This document shows positions 8,035 to 16,062 of a stretch of DNA of 32,392 nt, in pieces; positions within the stretch are counted from its first letter, which is position 1, and each line of letters opens with the position of its first letter. The position numbers and the translations under genes were made by a program. The notes below the pieces were generated by a model. It did not search any database, had not been told where the DNA came from, and was given only the letters and a program-made list of their open reading frames with translations. Source of the DNA: Halococcus saccharolyticus DSM 5350 (lineage in GTDB: Archaea > Halobacteriota > Halobacteria > Halobacteriales > Halococcaceae); assembly GCF_000336915.1 (NCBI RefSeq), contig NZ_AOMD01000019.1, positions 1 to 32,392 on the forward strand, written 5' to 3'.

Positions 8035-8489
8035 TGGCCGGCGTGTCCGCCCCGCCCGGCTCGTCGACTCCACGTCGCCGGCTGCTCGTTCTTCTCGCTC
8101 TCGGCCTCGTGCCGTGGACCGTGCTCGTCGGGAGCGAGGTGACGCTGCTCTTTCCGTTCGGACTCGTCAACGCGAACCCACTCCATCTCACGCCGCTTAA
8201 CGACTACCTTCGATTCGCGCGCGGGTTCGCGGCGCTGCCGAGATATCTCCAGGCGTGGCCGGTAAGCGTCGGGTGCTACCTCGCCGGGCTCGCAAGCGCC
8301 CTCGTCGGCGTCGTGTGGCGCGAGGACCCGCGCGTGACCGGTGGGCTGATCGCTCTCGCGGGCCTGAGCCACGTCAGCGTCGCCGTCGGGCTGTCGCGGG
8401 GAATCGGTCGCCTCGCACTCCCGATCGGTCCGGTGCTCGCGCTCGCGGTCGCATGGTGGTTCTACTGGCCGGCCGTGCGGCGTGGCTGA
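8034..8489 (+). CDS. Small integral membrane protein, possibly TIGR04206 family
   Basis: A 151-residue protein with about four hydrophobic segments: LLVLLALGLVPWTVLVG, a central SVGCYLAGLASALVGVV, GLIALAGLSHVSVAVGL and a C-terminal PIGPVLALAVAWWFYW. The VPWTVLVGSEVTLLFPFGLVN start resembles what I remember of the haloarchaeal TIGR04206 family, sometimes found near archaeosortase A; no archaeosortase is in this window. Function is unknown. The ATG shares one base with the DRG stop (TGATG), so expression depends on that gene. The family name is a recollection; membrane topology is clear. Confidence 0.72.
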   Translation: MAGVSAPPGSSTPRRRLLVLLALGLVPWTVLVGSEVTLLFPFGLVNANPLHLTPLNDYLRFARGFAALPRYLQAWPVSVGCYLAGLASALVGVVWREDPRVTGGLIALAGLSHVSVAVGLSRGIGRLALPIGPVLALAVAWWFYWPAVRRG

Positions 8490-8535
8490 TCCGTCCCGCC
8501 ATCGACTTCCCCGAGGACCGACACAGTTCGGCCAG

Positions 8536-8541
8536 CTATAA
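8536..8541 (+). promoter_or_regulatory. TATA element for the first MOSC gene
   Basis: CTATAA lies about 25 bases before the ATG at 8566, fitting a leaderless haloarchaeal promoter that would start the MOSC-YqcI-hydrolase-VOC run. Confidence 0.5.
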
Positions 8542-8565
8542 GACGAACCGGGCTCTCCAGCGGGT

Positions 8566-9051
8566 ATGAGTGGCCGCGTGCGATCGATCCACATCGCCAG
8601 CGAGCAAGGAGCCGAACCGGAGTCGGTCGCGGCGGTCGAAGCCGTCGCCGACGCCGGACTCCGCGGTGATCGATACTTCAGCGACGCCGGCACGTTCGCT
8701 GAGCGGACGGGCGGTGATCTCACACTCATCGAGAGCGAGGCCCTCGCGGCCGTCGAACGGGACGACGGGATCGAACTCGAACCCGGAGCGCACCGCCGGA
8801 ACATCACCACCGAGGGCGTTCGACTCAACCACTACGTGAATCACCGGTTCCGCGTCGGCGAGGCGACGTGTCTCGGCGTCGAACTCTGCGAGCCGTGTTC
8901 GTACCTGGAACAGCATCTCGGGGAACAGGGCGTCCGTGAAGCGCTCGTCCATCGTGGCGGCCTTCGCTGTCGTATCGTCGCCACCGGCCGGATCCACACC
9001 GGCGACACCATCGAACCGATGGAAGGGGAATCCACGAAAAGCGATGGATAA
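8566..9051 (+). CDS. MOSC domain protein (paralogue 1)
   Basis: A 161-residue single-domain MOSC protein. Family marks are GLRGDRYF, LTLIESEAL, HRRNITTEGV and ELCEPCSYLE, whose cysteine is the residue expected to carry sulfur or bind molybdenum cofactor, then RGGLRCRIVATGRIHTGDTIEP. Stand-alone MOSC proteins belong to the molybdenum-cofactor sulfurase C-terminal superfamily and are thought to handle sulfur or N-hydroxylated substrates (YiiM, mARC). A second MOSC protein lies at 16406-16927 with the same motif order. Only 27 bases separate this gene from the YqcI/YcgG gene. The neighbour belongs to a family with known N-oxygenases, so N-O chemistry is possible but unproven. Confidence 0.9.
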   Translation: MSGRVRSIHIASEQGAEPESVAAVEAVADAGLRGDRYFSDAGTFAERTGGDLTLIESEALAAVERDDGIELEPGAHRRNITTEGVRLNHYVNHRFRVGEATCLGVELCEPCSYLEQHLGEQGVREALVHRGGLRCRIVATGRIHTGDTIEPMEGESTKSDG

Positions 9052-9078
9052 AAGCCCGCAGAACACCTGTGTGCAACC

Positions 9079-9924
9079 ATGACTGACCGGGTGGTCGGTC
9101 GGCTGCAAGATCAGGCAACCGTCGAGCAGCGCGTCGCGAGTGGGGACGCACCCGAGTGGGTCGTCGCCCACTGGCACTCCTTTCGTGACGGGCTGTTGGG
9201 CGAGCGAAACGACACGCCGTTTCCCTGCTTTTTCGGTGCCGAGTCGGTCCGGAACAGCGAGCCGCTGTACACCGCGGTCCCCTCGATGACCGAGAAGGAC
9301 GCGCTGCTCGGTCTCGGACGGACGCTCCTCGACTACATCGACACCTATCGCGACCACAACGATCGTGCCTCGCTGGTCGCGTTCTTCGAACCGCCTGACG
9401 GGGAGTTCGCGGAGCAGGAGTACCACGAACATCTCTGGCACGTGCTCCAGTTCCTCCACGTTCACGACCCTGAACCCTGGCCCGAGGAGATCCCGACCGA
9501 CCCCGACGATCGCCACTGGGAGTTCTGCTTCGGTGGGGAGCCGATGTTTCCGACCTGTCGCGCGCCGTTCTACGAGCAGCGAAAGAGTCGGTACTCGCCG
9601 ATCGGACTGGAGATCACGTTCCAGCCGCGCGCGCTGTTCGAGAACCTCGGCGTGACGGCGGAGACGAAGGCGGGACAGCAGGCCCGGGACCTCATTCAGG
9701 ATCGTCTCGACGGTTACGACGGCGTCTGTCCGCACGCCGACCTCGGTGACTGGGGGGTCGAGGGCGACCGGGAGTGGCCGCAGTACATGCTGTCGGAGAA
9801 CCCAGAGCAAGCGCCGGACGAGCCACCGATCACCGTCACCCGCGAGCATCCCAAATCCGATCGACTGCGCGGTCCGGATCGACGGCCGCCGACTCACCGC
9901 TCGTCGCCGAATCCTGCCCGATGA
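9079..9924 (+). CDS. YqcI/YcgG family protein, possible heme-dependent N-oxygenase-like enzyme
   Basis: A 281-residue member of the YqcI/YcgG family. The characteristic early motif FPCFFG (C50) is followed by alternating Trp/His segments such as [13 protein letters not shown] and [15 protein letters not shown]. Some relatives (DcsA, GntA in natural-product pathways) have been described as arginine or guanidine hydroxylases, at least some heme-dependent; whether this protein shares that activity is unknown. The last 22 residues ([19 protein letters not shown] region) are basic and proline-rich, unlike the acidic body, yet the ORF stop overlaps the next start in an ATGA arrangement, which supports this as the true end. 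The ATG is close behind the MOSC gene. Confidence 0.82.
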   Translation: MTDRVVGRLQDQATVEQRVASGDAPEWVVAHWHSFRDGLLGERNDTPFPCFFGAESVRNSEPLYTAVPSMTEKDALLGLGRTLLDYIDTYRDHNDRASLVAFFEPPDGEFAEQEYHEHLWHVLQFLHVHDPEPWPEEIPTDPDDRHWEFCFGGEPMFPTCRAPFYEQRKSRYSPIGLEITFQPRALFENLGVTAETKAGQQARDLIQDRLDGYDGVCPHADLGDWGVEGDREWPQYMLSENPEQAPDEPPITVTREHPKSDRLRGPDRRPPTHRSSPNPAR

Positions 9925-10496
9925 CGGTCGGTCACGCCGGGGAGCCCGTATTGTTGCTCATCGATTTCCAGCAGGGGTTCGCCGATCCGGCGTGGGGAAC
10001 CCGCAACAACCCGGATGCCGAGCAGAACGCGGCGCGATTGCTCGCGGCGTGGCGCGAGCGCGACCGTCCGATCGTCCACGTCCGCCATGACTCGACGGAG
10101 CCGACGTCGCCGCTCCGTAGCGGCGAATCCGGATTCCGATACAAGGAGGGCCTCGAATCCTGTGACGGCGAAGCAGAGTTCACGAAGCGCGTCAACGGCG
10201 CGTTCGTCGACACCGGTCTGGAGGCGTGGCTCCGTGAGCGCGGACACGACACGCTCGTCGTCTGTGGTCTGACGACCGACCACTGCGTGTCGACGACGAC
10301 ACGAATGGCCGAAAACCGTGGGTTCGACGTTTCGCTCGTGCGGGACGCGACGGCGACGTTCGACCGAACGCTCGACGACGAGGCGTTCGACGCTGAGACG
10401 GTCCACCGCACGGCGCTGGCACATCTCGACGGCGAGTTCGCCACGATCGTCTCGACGGACGAAATCGTCGATACGACGAAATCCACCCAGCAGTAA
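9921..10496 (+). CDS. Isochorismatase-like cysteine hydrolase
   Basis: A 191-residue protein of the isochorismatase-like hydrolase family. The catalytic triad is readable as D15 ([10 protein letters not shown]), K89 (FTKRVNGAF) and C122 ([12 protein letters not shown]), with the cis-peptide-like GLTTDHC motif intact. Such enzymes are amidases (nicotinamidase, ureidoacrylate or N-carbamoyl hydrolases) or hydrolyse vinyl ethers; the substrate cannot be told here. The chosen ATG at 9921 begins [15 protein letters not shown] and overlaps the YqcI/YcgG stop by four bases (ATGA), implying coupled translation. A longer in-frame upstream reading is basic and lies inside the preceding gene. Confidence 0.9.
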   Translation: MTVGHAGEPVLLLIDFQQGFADPAWGTRNNPDAEQNAARLLAAWRERDRPIVHVRHDSTEPTSPLRSGESGFRYKEGLESCDGEAEFTKRVNGAFVDTGLEAWLRERGHDTLVVCGLTTDHCVSTTTRMAENRGFDVSLVRDATATFDRTLDDEAFDAETVHRTALAHLDGEFATIVSTDEIVDTTKSTQQ

Positions 10497-10585
10497 CGTT
10501 TCACGAGATCGTGCTGCGGGGCCGTTTACCGTGGCACTCGGTGTACGCCAGTAGTCTTTTCGCCCCCGAAGGCGAACGGCGGTGC

Positions 10586-11353
10586 ATGGACGCAACTCTC
10601 GACCACACGATGATCCGGGTCGAAGATCTCGAAGCATCGATCGACTGGTACGGCGACCACCTCGATTACGTCGAACACGGCCGGATGGAGGCCGATACGT
10701 TCACCAACGTCTTCTTGGGCCCCGAAGACGTCCACGACGAGGGCGCGCTGCTCGAACTCACGTACAACCACGACGGGCGCTCCTACGAAGTGGGCGACGC
10801 GTGGGGCCACATCGCGGTTCGAGTGCCCGAGGGAGAGCTCGAATCCGCCTACGACGAGCTGATGGAGGAGGGCGTCGAGGACTACCGCGACCCCGAATCC
10901 TGTGGCGGGCGCTACGCGTTCGTGAAGGACCCCGACGGCCACGAGATCGAGATCGTCCAGCGCGACCACGGCGCGCGCTGGAGCCTCGATCACACCATGA
11001 TGCGCGTCGAGGACGCCGACCGAAGCCTCGGTTTCTGGACCCGGAAGTTCGAGTACGACGAGCTTCCGGCGGGGCGGTGGGAGGCCGACTCCTTTGCGAA
11101 CTACTTCGTCGAACCCGAGGGTGCGGCTGACGAGGCGATGAGCGTCGAACTCACCTACAACTACGACGGACGCTCCTACGAGATGGGCGACGCGTGGGGC
11201 CACGTCGCGGTCCGAGCCGACGACCTCGACGACGCGTGGGAGACGCTGATGACCCGCGACGCCGAGGACTACCGCGACCCTGAATCCTGCGATCACCAGT
11301 ACGCGTTCACGAAGGACACCGACGGTCACGAGATCGAAGTCGTGACGCGGTAG
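10586..11353 (+). CDS. Tandem-domain VOC family (glyoxalase I-like) protein
   Basis: A 255-residue protein made of two consecutive vicinal-oxygen-chelate domains. Each has the same order: LDHTMIRV / LDHTMMRV (metal His), ELTYNHDGRSYEVGDAWGH / ELTYNYDGRSYEMGDAWGH (Glu and His), and a C-terminal GHEIEIV / GHEIEVV (Glu). These are the four metal ligands of glyoxalase I, which isomerises the hemithioacetal of methylglyoxal with a thiol. With gshA nearby, gamma-glutamylcysteine would be a logical thiol (inference). The two halves are very similar even at DNA level, so the fusion arose by internal duplication. I used the ATG at 10586, since MDATLDHTMIRV is the domain's natural start. Confidence 0.9.
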   Translation: MDATLDHTMIRVEDLEASIDWYGDHLDYVEHGRMEADTFTNVFLGPEDVHDEGALLELTYNHDGRSYEVGDAWGHIAVRVPEGELESAYDELMEEGVEDYRDPESCGGRYAFVKDPDGHEIEIVQRDHGARWSLDHTMMRVEDADRSLGFWTRKFEYDELPAGRWEADSFANYFVEPEGAADEAMSVELTYNYDGRSYEMGDAWGHVAVRADDLDDAWETLMTRDAEDYRDPESCDHQYAFTKDTDGHEIEVVTR

Positions 11354-11386
11354 CGACGAACCCGACCATTTTGATACTCAAACTGG

Positions 11387-12178
11387 TTACTTCGTCGTCT
11401 CCTCCCCTTTGGTGAAGGCTCGTACTGCGGCCGTGATGCGGTCGGGCGCTTCCGTTGGCCCGCTGTGACCGAGGCCGTCGAACTCGACGAGGCGGCTCGT
11501 TGGGAGAGCCGCATCGACCGAACGGACGCTTTCCCGGAGGTGAGACGGTCCTTCAGTTCCGGTAAGCAAGAGTACGGGCACGTCGACATCGAGCGTATCG
11601 GGAAGGCGGTGTTGTTCGAGGGCACGATCCATACGGACCGTGTTCTCTACGTTTTCGACGCATGCAGGCCAGAGCGGCCACTCGTCGAGCCACCCATGGA
11701 AGTCGTCGATATCGCCGCCGTGAAGCACCTCACGGAGATGAAGTTTCATCGCCTCACGATGTTGCCCCTCGTCGAGTCGTGTCTGCATCTCGGCTGCGAG
11801 ATCGGCTCGTGCTCTGTATTCGCCGACGAGATACGCCGGCTCGTAGGCGACGACCGATTCGATCGGTGCGCTCCGTGCAGCTTCTATCGCCTGAAGACCG
11901 CCGAACGAGTGCCCAAACAGCCCTGGATCACCATCGACAGCATCAATGACTGCACATGCGTCCTCGACCTCCTTCTGGAGACTGTACTCGTCATCATCGC
12001 CGCTGTCCCCACGTCCTCGTCGATCTGGAAGAACGATCGTGAAGTCGTCTGCAAAGCGGGGAACGATCGGCTTCCAGTAGTGTCGGGTGGCCCCGCCGTG
12101 GAGGAGGACCAGCGGTGGCCCCTCTCCATGTTGTTCGTATGCAATGCTTGTTCCATCAGCCGATGTGACTGTCTGCAT
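11387..12178 (-). CDS. Alpha/beta hydrolase
   Basis: A 263-residue alpha/beta-hydrolase-fold protein. The oxyanion-hole motif LLHGGATRHYW and strand PDRRGRGDSG are followed by the nucleophile elbow GHSFGG (S91) and a C-terminal catalytic histidine in DGLGHSGP. The acid is probably a glutamate in the LLLTGTEGPSHL turn rather than the usual aspartate. The substrate is not predictable. The ATG at 12178 (MQTVTSADGTSIAYEQHG) is preferred; 37 more in-frame upstream codons cross a strong TATA element and are unlikely to be translated. A Bat-type regulator lies 89 bp upstream on the same strand and may control it. Confidence 0.9.
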   Translation of the reverse strand: MQTVTSADGTSIAYEQHGEGPPLVLLHGGATRHYWKPIVPRFADDFTIVLPDRRGRGDSGDDDEYSLQKEVEDACAVIDAVDGDPGLFGHSFGGLQAIEAARSAPIESVVAYEPAYLVGEYRARADLAAEMQTRLDEGQHREAMKLHLREVLHGGDIDDFHGWLDEWPLWPACVENVENTVRMDRALEQHRLPDTLDVDVPVLLLTGTEGPSHLRESVRSVDAALPTSRLVEFDGLGHSGPTEAPDRITAAVRAFTKGEETTK

Positions 12179-12235
12179 CGGTGGACTCTGGTACGAAGCC
12201 GCTTCAGCTATCTCTGTCTCCAATCCGTGCGGCAG

Positions 12236-12243
12236 TTTATATA
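12236..12243 (-). promoter_or_regulatory. TATA element of the alpha/beta hydrolase gene
   Basis: The minus strand reads TATATAAA, one of the best TATA boxes in the window, 58 bases before the hydrolase ATG. The predicted transcript has a leader of about 30 bases. It separates the hydrolase from the regulator upstream, so the hydrolase can be expressed alone. Confidence 0.65.
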
Positions 12244-12267
12244 CCACCCGTCGAGACGAGGTCACTC

Positions 12268-12954
12268 TCACTCCGGTAGTGGCGGCCACGTCGAGGCGAC
12301 GGTCGTTTCGACGAGGTGGGTCTGTGCGCGTCGGAGCCGTTCGGAGAGCGACGACGCGGTGATGTCGAGTTCGGTGGCGACATCGTTGAGCGACGCCGAC
12401 CGCGGAATTTCGAAGTGTCCCATCTCGTAGGCGATCCGGAGTGCCTCACGCTGACGATCAGTGAGTCCGTCACCCGGTGCTTCGGCTTCGCCGTCGCGAG
12501 TGAGTCGCTGTAGAGTGAACTCGCCGTTTCGCTGCCAGAACGCACGAAACTCGTTCAATACATCTCTGTCCGCGAACCAGCCGGTCTGGACCCAGCCGGT
12601 TGGCGTGACGCGGATCCGTTCGATGATGGAGTCGGTGGTGGCGAGCGCGCGGAGCGCCGAGAGATCCTCGATGTGTCCGCCGAGTTGGGAGTGCTCCCCG
12701 ATCGCCGGCTGAACCTGATACTGACATGTCTCGCCTGCCCGTCCGACAAGTGTGTACGACGCCACGAACGCCGCCGACTCGAAGGCACGCTCCACCGACT
12801 CGTTCGTCCCGCCAGTCACGTGGACAATGAACAAGGGACGATCACCGTGGTTGTACTGGAGTTCGACCTCCAGCGTCGCCTCCCGCACAGCGGCTGCGAC
12901 TTCTACGAGCGGCAGAACCTCGCAAGTGATCTCGTACTCGGCGACGAGTCCCAT
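12268..12954 (-). CDS. Bat-type HTH-10 transcriptional regulator
   Basis: A 228-residue haloarchaeal regulator. The C-terminal 55 residues (LTDRQREALRIAYEMGHF, then IPRSASLNDVATELDITASSLSERLRRA) are a textbook HTH-10 domain, the DNA-binding module of the bacterio-opsin activator family. The first 150 residues correspond to the beta-rich sensor-like domain found in stand-alone Bat-like proteins; no PAS or GAF domain is seen. I chose the ATG at 12954 (MGLVAEYEI); ATGs at 12981 (MTSVGYRMD) and upstream are possible. The downstream hydrolase on the same strand is the likeliest local target, though ligand and regulon are unknown. Confidence 0.88.
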   Translation of the reverse strand: MGLVAEYEITCEVLPLVEVAAAVREATLEVELQYNHGDRPLFIVHVTGGTNESVERAFESAAFVASYTLVGRAGETCQYQVQPAIGEHSQLGGHIEDLSALRALATTDSIIERIRVTPTGWVQTGWFADRDVLNEFRAFWQRNGEFTLQRLTRDGEAEAPGDGLTDRQREALRIAYEMGHFEIPRSASLNDVATELDITASSLSERLRRAQTHLVETTVASTWPPLPE

Positions 12955-13268
12955 GTCCATCCGATAGCCAACAGAAGTCATGAGCGTGTTGTTATCTTCG
13001 AGCAAGCTAATGTGGTACTGTTCGGTAGTCGTACCTGTTTAGCGTAGTTTCGTCTATTCGTTTCGGGGAGAGCCGATCGCCGCAGCGTTACGGCTCCAGC
13101 ATCGTTTTTCCGTTCGACGAAGCCGTTCTCCGACGACTTTCGTCCCCTTCTCTTCCCGACTGTAGGGGCCAAAACTACACCGTTACGAGACACACCTCAG
13201 ACACCAGTGACGGGGAAACGCGCCGAAATCCTGCAGCTTTAATCCGGCGACCCGGTATCACGGGCGAG
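12955..13268. other. Intergenic region between the Bat-like regulator and gshA
   Basis: No credible gene is seen in this 314-bp divergent spacer. Its base composition is noticeably less GC-rich than the genes around it. On the plus strand CTTTAATCC (TTTAAT at 13238-13243) lies about 26 bases before the gshA ATG and is a probable TATA element. The regulator's promoter should lie within 12980-13060 but no single element stands out. Confidence 0.5.
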
Positions 13269-14387
13269 ATGGACGTGGGTTCGGCCGAGAACTTCACTCG
13301 GATGGGAACGCTGGGCGTCGAAGAGGAGTTTTACATCGTCGACGACGCGGGCCGACCCACGTCGGCCACCGACGAACTCGTCTACGAGAGCGAGCCGCCC
13401 GGCGTGCTCGACGGCCGTCTCGACCACGAGCTATTCAAATTCATCGTCGAGACGCAGACTCCGACCTGCGAGGGACTCGACGAGGCGCGCGAGCAGATCG
13501 TTACCGTTCGGGAGGCTCTGGTCGAGTACGCTGCGGCACACGACTACGATATCGCGGCAGCAGGTCTCCACCCTGCTGCTCGGTGGCGAGAACTCGAACA
13601 CGCCGAGAAACCTCGCTATCGCTCCCAGCTCGATCGCATCCGGTATCCACAGCACCGCAACACCACTGCTGGGGTTCACGTCCACGTCGGGGTCGACGAC
13701 GCCGAGAAAGCGACTTGGATCGCGAACGAGCTTCGGTGGTACATGCCGATCATGCTGGCGCTGTCGGCGAACTCCCCGTACTGGGAGGGGTACGACACCG
13801 GCCTCGCGTCGGCGCGCGCGAAGATCTTCGAGGGACTCCCCAACACCGGGATGCCGACCGCGTTCGCTGGCTACGAGGAGTACGCCCGGTTCGAACGGCT
13901 GATGGTCGAAGAAGGCTCGATCGCCGACCGCGGCGAACTCTGGTACGACGTCCGGCCGCACACCGGTCACGGCACGGTCGAGCTCCGCGCGCCCGATGGC
14001 CAGGCAGACGCCGAACGGGTGATCGCGTTCGTCGAGTACGCCCACGCGCTCGTCCTCGATCTCGCCGAACGCTACGAGGACGATCCGAACCCGTGGGCTG
14101 CGTATCGATCGAGTGGAGGCGCAAACGCAGTCGGAGGCGGCGGGCTCCGGCGTGAAATCCTCGACGAGAACAAGTGGCGCGCGCTGCGGGACGGCCACGA
14201 TGCGTCGTTCATCGACCGCGACGGGACGGGCACGATCAGTCTCGAAGCCGTTGTCGATCGAGAAGTCGACCGACTCGGCGTCGAGGGACTCCGCAGGCTT
14301 CTCGATACGGAGAGCGGCGCGACGGCCCAACGACGCTACCGGCGCGACGGCGGTCTCGACGCCGTGTGTGCGGCGCTCATGTTGTAG
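13269..14387 (+). CDS. gshA: Glutamate-cysteine ligase
   Basis: A 372-residue GshA of the YbdK/GCS2 type used by haloarchaea, which ligate glutamate and cysteine to make gamma-glutamylcysteine, their main low-molecular-weight thiol. Evidence includes [12 protein letters not shown] near the N-terminus (metal/ATP-binding glutamates), [23 protein letters not shown], the [11 protein letters not shown] segment, [10 protein letters not shown] and [11 protein letters not shown]. No glutathione synthetase is present, consistent with the pathway stopping at gamma-Glu-Cys. The start at 13269 follows a TATA-like element by about 26 bases. The thiol it produces could serve the glyoxalase-like and persulfide-handling proteins elsewhere in the window. 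Confidence 0.95.
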   Translation: MDVGSAENFTRMGTLGVEEEFYIVDDAGRPTSATDELVYESEPPGVLDGRLDHELFKFIVETQTPTCEGLDEAREQIVTVREALVEYAAAHDYDIAAAGLHPAARWRELEHAEKPRYRSQLDRIRYPQHRNTTAGVHVHVGVDDAEKATWIANELRWYMPIMLALSANSPYWEGYDTGLASARAKIFEGLPNTGMPTAFAGYEEYARFERLMVEEGSIADRGELWYDVRPHTGHGTVELRAPDGQADAERVIAFVEYAHALVLDLAERYEDDPNPWAAYRSSGGANAVGGGGLRREILDENKWRALRDGHDASFIDRDGTGTISLEAVVDREVDRLGVEGLRRLLDTESGATAQRRYRRDGGLDAVCAALML

Positions 14388-14398
14388 GCGAGGAAGTC

Positions 14399-14404
14399 TT
14401 TTAT
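14399..14404 (+). promoter_or_regulatory. TATA element for the winged-helix gene
   Basis: TTTTAT lies 27 bases before the ATG at 14431, immediately after the gshA stop, indicating an independent leaderless promoter. Confidence 0.5.
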
Positions 14405-14430
14405 CTCGCGAGCGGCTGGTTCTCATAGTT

Positions 14431-15048
14431 ATGACCGCCGATGACGCGCCCACCGACGACACAGGCGACGAGAACGAGACGGCGGACGACGAGATCGAAC
14501 CCGCCGACGTGCGCGCGGAGCTCGACCGCCAGCGATCGAGCAGCGGCGCGACCGGCGCGGTGAATCGGACGGGCGACGACCGGAGTGAGGGAACCGAGGA
14601 GTTCGATGAGGGGATCGTGGAGCTGCTCTCGACGGCGCTCGACACCGACCGGGCTGCACGAGTGTACATCGAAGTCCGGCGTCGTCCGTCCGCGACCGCC
14701 GAGGAGATCGCAGCGGGCACCGGGCTGTATCCCGACTCGGTCCGTGAGATGCTCGCCGAACTCCGCGACGAGGGTGTCGTCGAGCGACACACTCACACCA
14801 CGGACAGCGAAGACGACGCGTTCGAGTACACCGCGATCCCGCCGAGCGAGCTCGTTCGCGTGATGATCGATCGGGTCCGCGACGAGTTCGATGCCCGGCT
14901 CGGCCTCGATCAGCTCCCGGATGGACGTTCCGAGCCGACTCGTCGTACCTCACGGAGCGATCCTGTGACGATCACCGTCGAGGAAGCCGACGAAGCGAGT
15001 GACGAGACGCCGGACAGCGACGAGGCGGACGACACCGACGAGGGATGA
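14431..15048 (+). CDS. Winged-helix transcriptional regulator (haloarchaeal, TrmB/MarR-like)
   Basis: A 205-residue protein with a central winged-helix domain flanked by very acidic, presumably disordered ends. Residues about 60-135 contain LLSTALDTDRAARVYIEVRRRPSATAEEIA, then GTGLYPDSVREMLAELRDEGVVERH, the pattern of helix-turn-helix plus wing seen in TrmB/MarR-like haloarchaeal regulators. No effector domain is recognisable. The tail is almost all Asp/Glu/Thr/Ser. The ATG at 14431 is chosen because of its upstream TATA element; sequence before it is basic and overlaps gshA. The regulated genes are unknown. Confidence 0.8.
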   Translation: MTADDAPTDDTGDENETADDEIEPADVRAELDRQRSSSGATGAVNRTGDDRSEGTEEFDEGIVELLSTALDTDRAARVYIEVRRRPSATAEEIAAGTGLYPDSVREMLAELRDEGVVERHTHTTDSEDDAFEYTAIPPSELVRVMIDRVRDEFDARLGLDQLPDGRSEPTRRTSRSDPVTITVEEADEASDETPDSDEADDTDEG

Positions 15049-15199
15049 GTCGAACGTCGGTCGACGCAGCCGCGCTCGGGGCTTGAGGAGCTATCCCTGT
15101 TCTTCGAGGGTACAGCGCGCTCGATAGCCGGCCAGCAGTGTATTGCCCGATCGATCGTGGAGTCGAAGCCACTAAATCGTGGGCACGCCTCCGCCGGGT

Positions 15200-15688
15200 A
15201 TGGATGTCGCGCTCGGCGGGACGTTCGATCCGGTCCACGATGGCCACCGCCGGCTGTTCGAGCACGCGTTCGAGCGTGGCGACGTCACCGTCGGGCTGAC
15301 GAGCGACGATCTCGCCGCCGAGACCAGACACGAGGAGCGGTACGTCCGCCCGTTCGAGAAACGCCGAGAGGACCTCAACGCCGAACTCGCCGCACTCGCC
15401 GAACGGTACGACCGAACGTACGAGATCCGTCGTCTCGACGAGCCGACCGGGATCGCGACCGAAGAGGGATTCGACGTGCTGGTGGTTTCGCCCGAAACCG
15501 AGACGGGCGGCGAGCGAGTGAACGAGATCCGCCGCAAGAACGGGCTCGACCCGCTCGACATCGAGGTGGTCGATCACGCCCACGCCGAAGACGGTGACAT
15601 CATTTCGAGTACGCGGATCGTCCGGGGCGAAATCGATCAGTATGGAGCGCTCACGCCCGAACGCGAGGGGCGTCCACGACCTGAGTGA
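15200..15688 (+). CDS. coaD: Phosphopantetheine adenylyltransferase (archaeal type)
   Basis: A 162-residue nucleotidyltransferase. The N-terminus MDVALGGTFDPVHDGHRRLFE contains the (T/H)xGH-type ATP-binding motif, and the C-terminal IISSTRIVRGEI is the second conserved motif (ISSTRI). The intervening VGLTSDDLA and RRLDEPTGIA segments match archaeal PPAT. The enzyme transfers AMP to 4'-phosphopantetheine in coenzyme A synthesis. The chosen ATG at 15200 places the motif at its normal position; a CTAAATC element about 25 bases before suggests leaderless expression. It ends 17 bases from a convergent TFB-like gene. Confidence 0.93.
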   Translation: MDVALGGTFDPVHDGHRRLFEHAFERGDVTVGLTSDDLAAETRHEERYVRPFEKRREDLNAELAALAERYDRTYEIRRLDEPTGIATEEGFDVLVVSPETETGGERVNEIRRKNGLDPLDIEVVDHAHAEDGDIISSTRIVRGEIDQYGALTPEREGRPRPE

Positions 15689-15705
15689 CTCGGCGGGTCG
15701 ACTTT

Positions 15706-16014
15706 TTACCACGATGGCGGGTCGAGCCCCGCTTCGTCGAGCAACGGTCGCCAGCGTTGCTGAATCGTGAGCCGAGAGACGCCGACCGCCTCAGCGACCG
15801 CACGCTGGGATCGCCGGTCGCCCGCGATCAGTCCGCCGGCGTAGAGGCTGGCCGCAAGCGCCGCCGGTTTCGAGCGCTCGCCGTCGGGGACCGTCGAGAG
15901 GAACAGGTCGGTCGCGCGCTCGCGGGCGGCCGCGTCGAGATCGAGCGTGTCGGCAGCGGCGTCGAGGTCGTCGAGCCACGCCTCGTTTTCGACCCGGTCG
16001 CGCGCCCGGTACAT
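15706..16014 (-). CDS. Short TFB-like protein (single cyclin-repeat)
   Basis: At 102 residues this is about a third the length of a normal transcription factor B. The region RSKPAALAASLYAGGLIAGDRRSQRAVAEAVGVSRLTIQQRWRPLL resembles the second cyclin fold of TFB, including the helix-turn-helix that contacts the B-recognition element (SQRAVAEAVGVSRLTIQQRW). There is no N-terminal zinc ribbon or first cyclin repeat, so it could not recruit RNA polymerase in the usual way. Such mini-TFBs are known in haloarchaea but their function is not; competing for the TBP-DNA platform is one possibility. It lies downstream of a small membrane peptide gene. Confidence 0.8.
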   Translation of the reverse strand: MYRARDRVENEAWLDDLDAAADTLDLDAAARERATDLFLSTVPDGERSKPAALAASLYAGGLIAGDRRSQRAVAEAVGVSRLTIQQRWRPLLDEAGLDPPSW

Positions 16015-16062
16015 ACCCGCCGTTACGGCGTGAGCGGGGTAAGTGTTCGCTGTCGGTTCGTC

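Noticed and set aside
11430-11520. Missing catalytic aspartate in the alpha/beta hydrolase (Glu in GTEGP)
   Set aside because: A glutamate at this turn is common in the subfamily, so it is not evidence of an inactive enzyme.
13431-14792. 453-codon minus-strand frame opposite gshA and the winged-helix gene
   Set aside because: Runs across two convincing plus-strand genes and has Ser/Arg-rich antisense composition.
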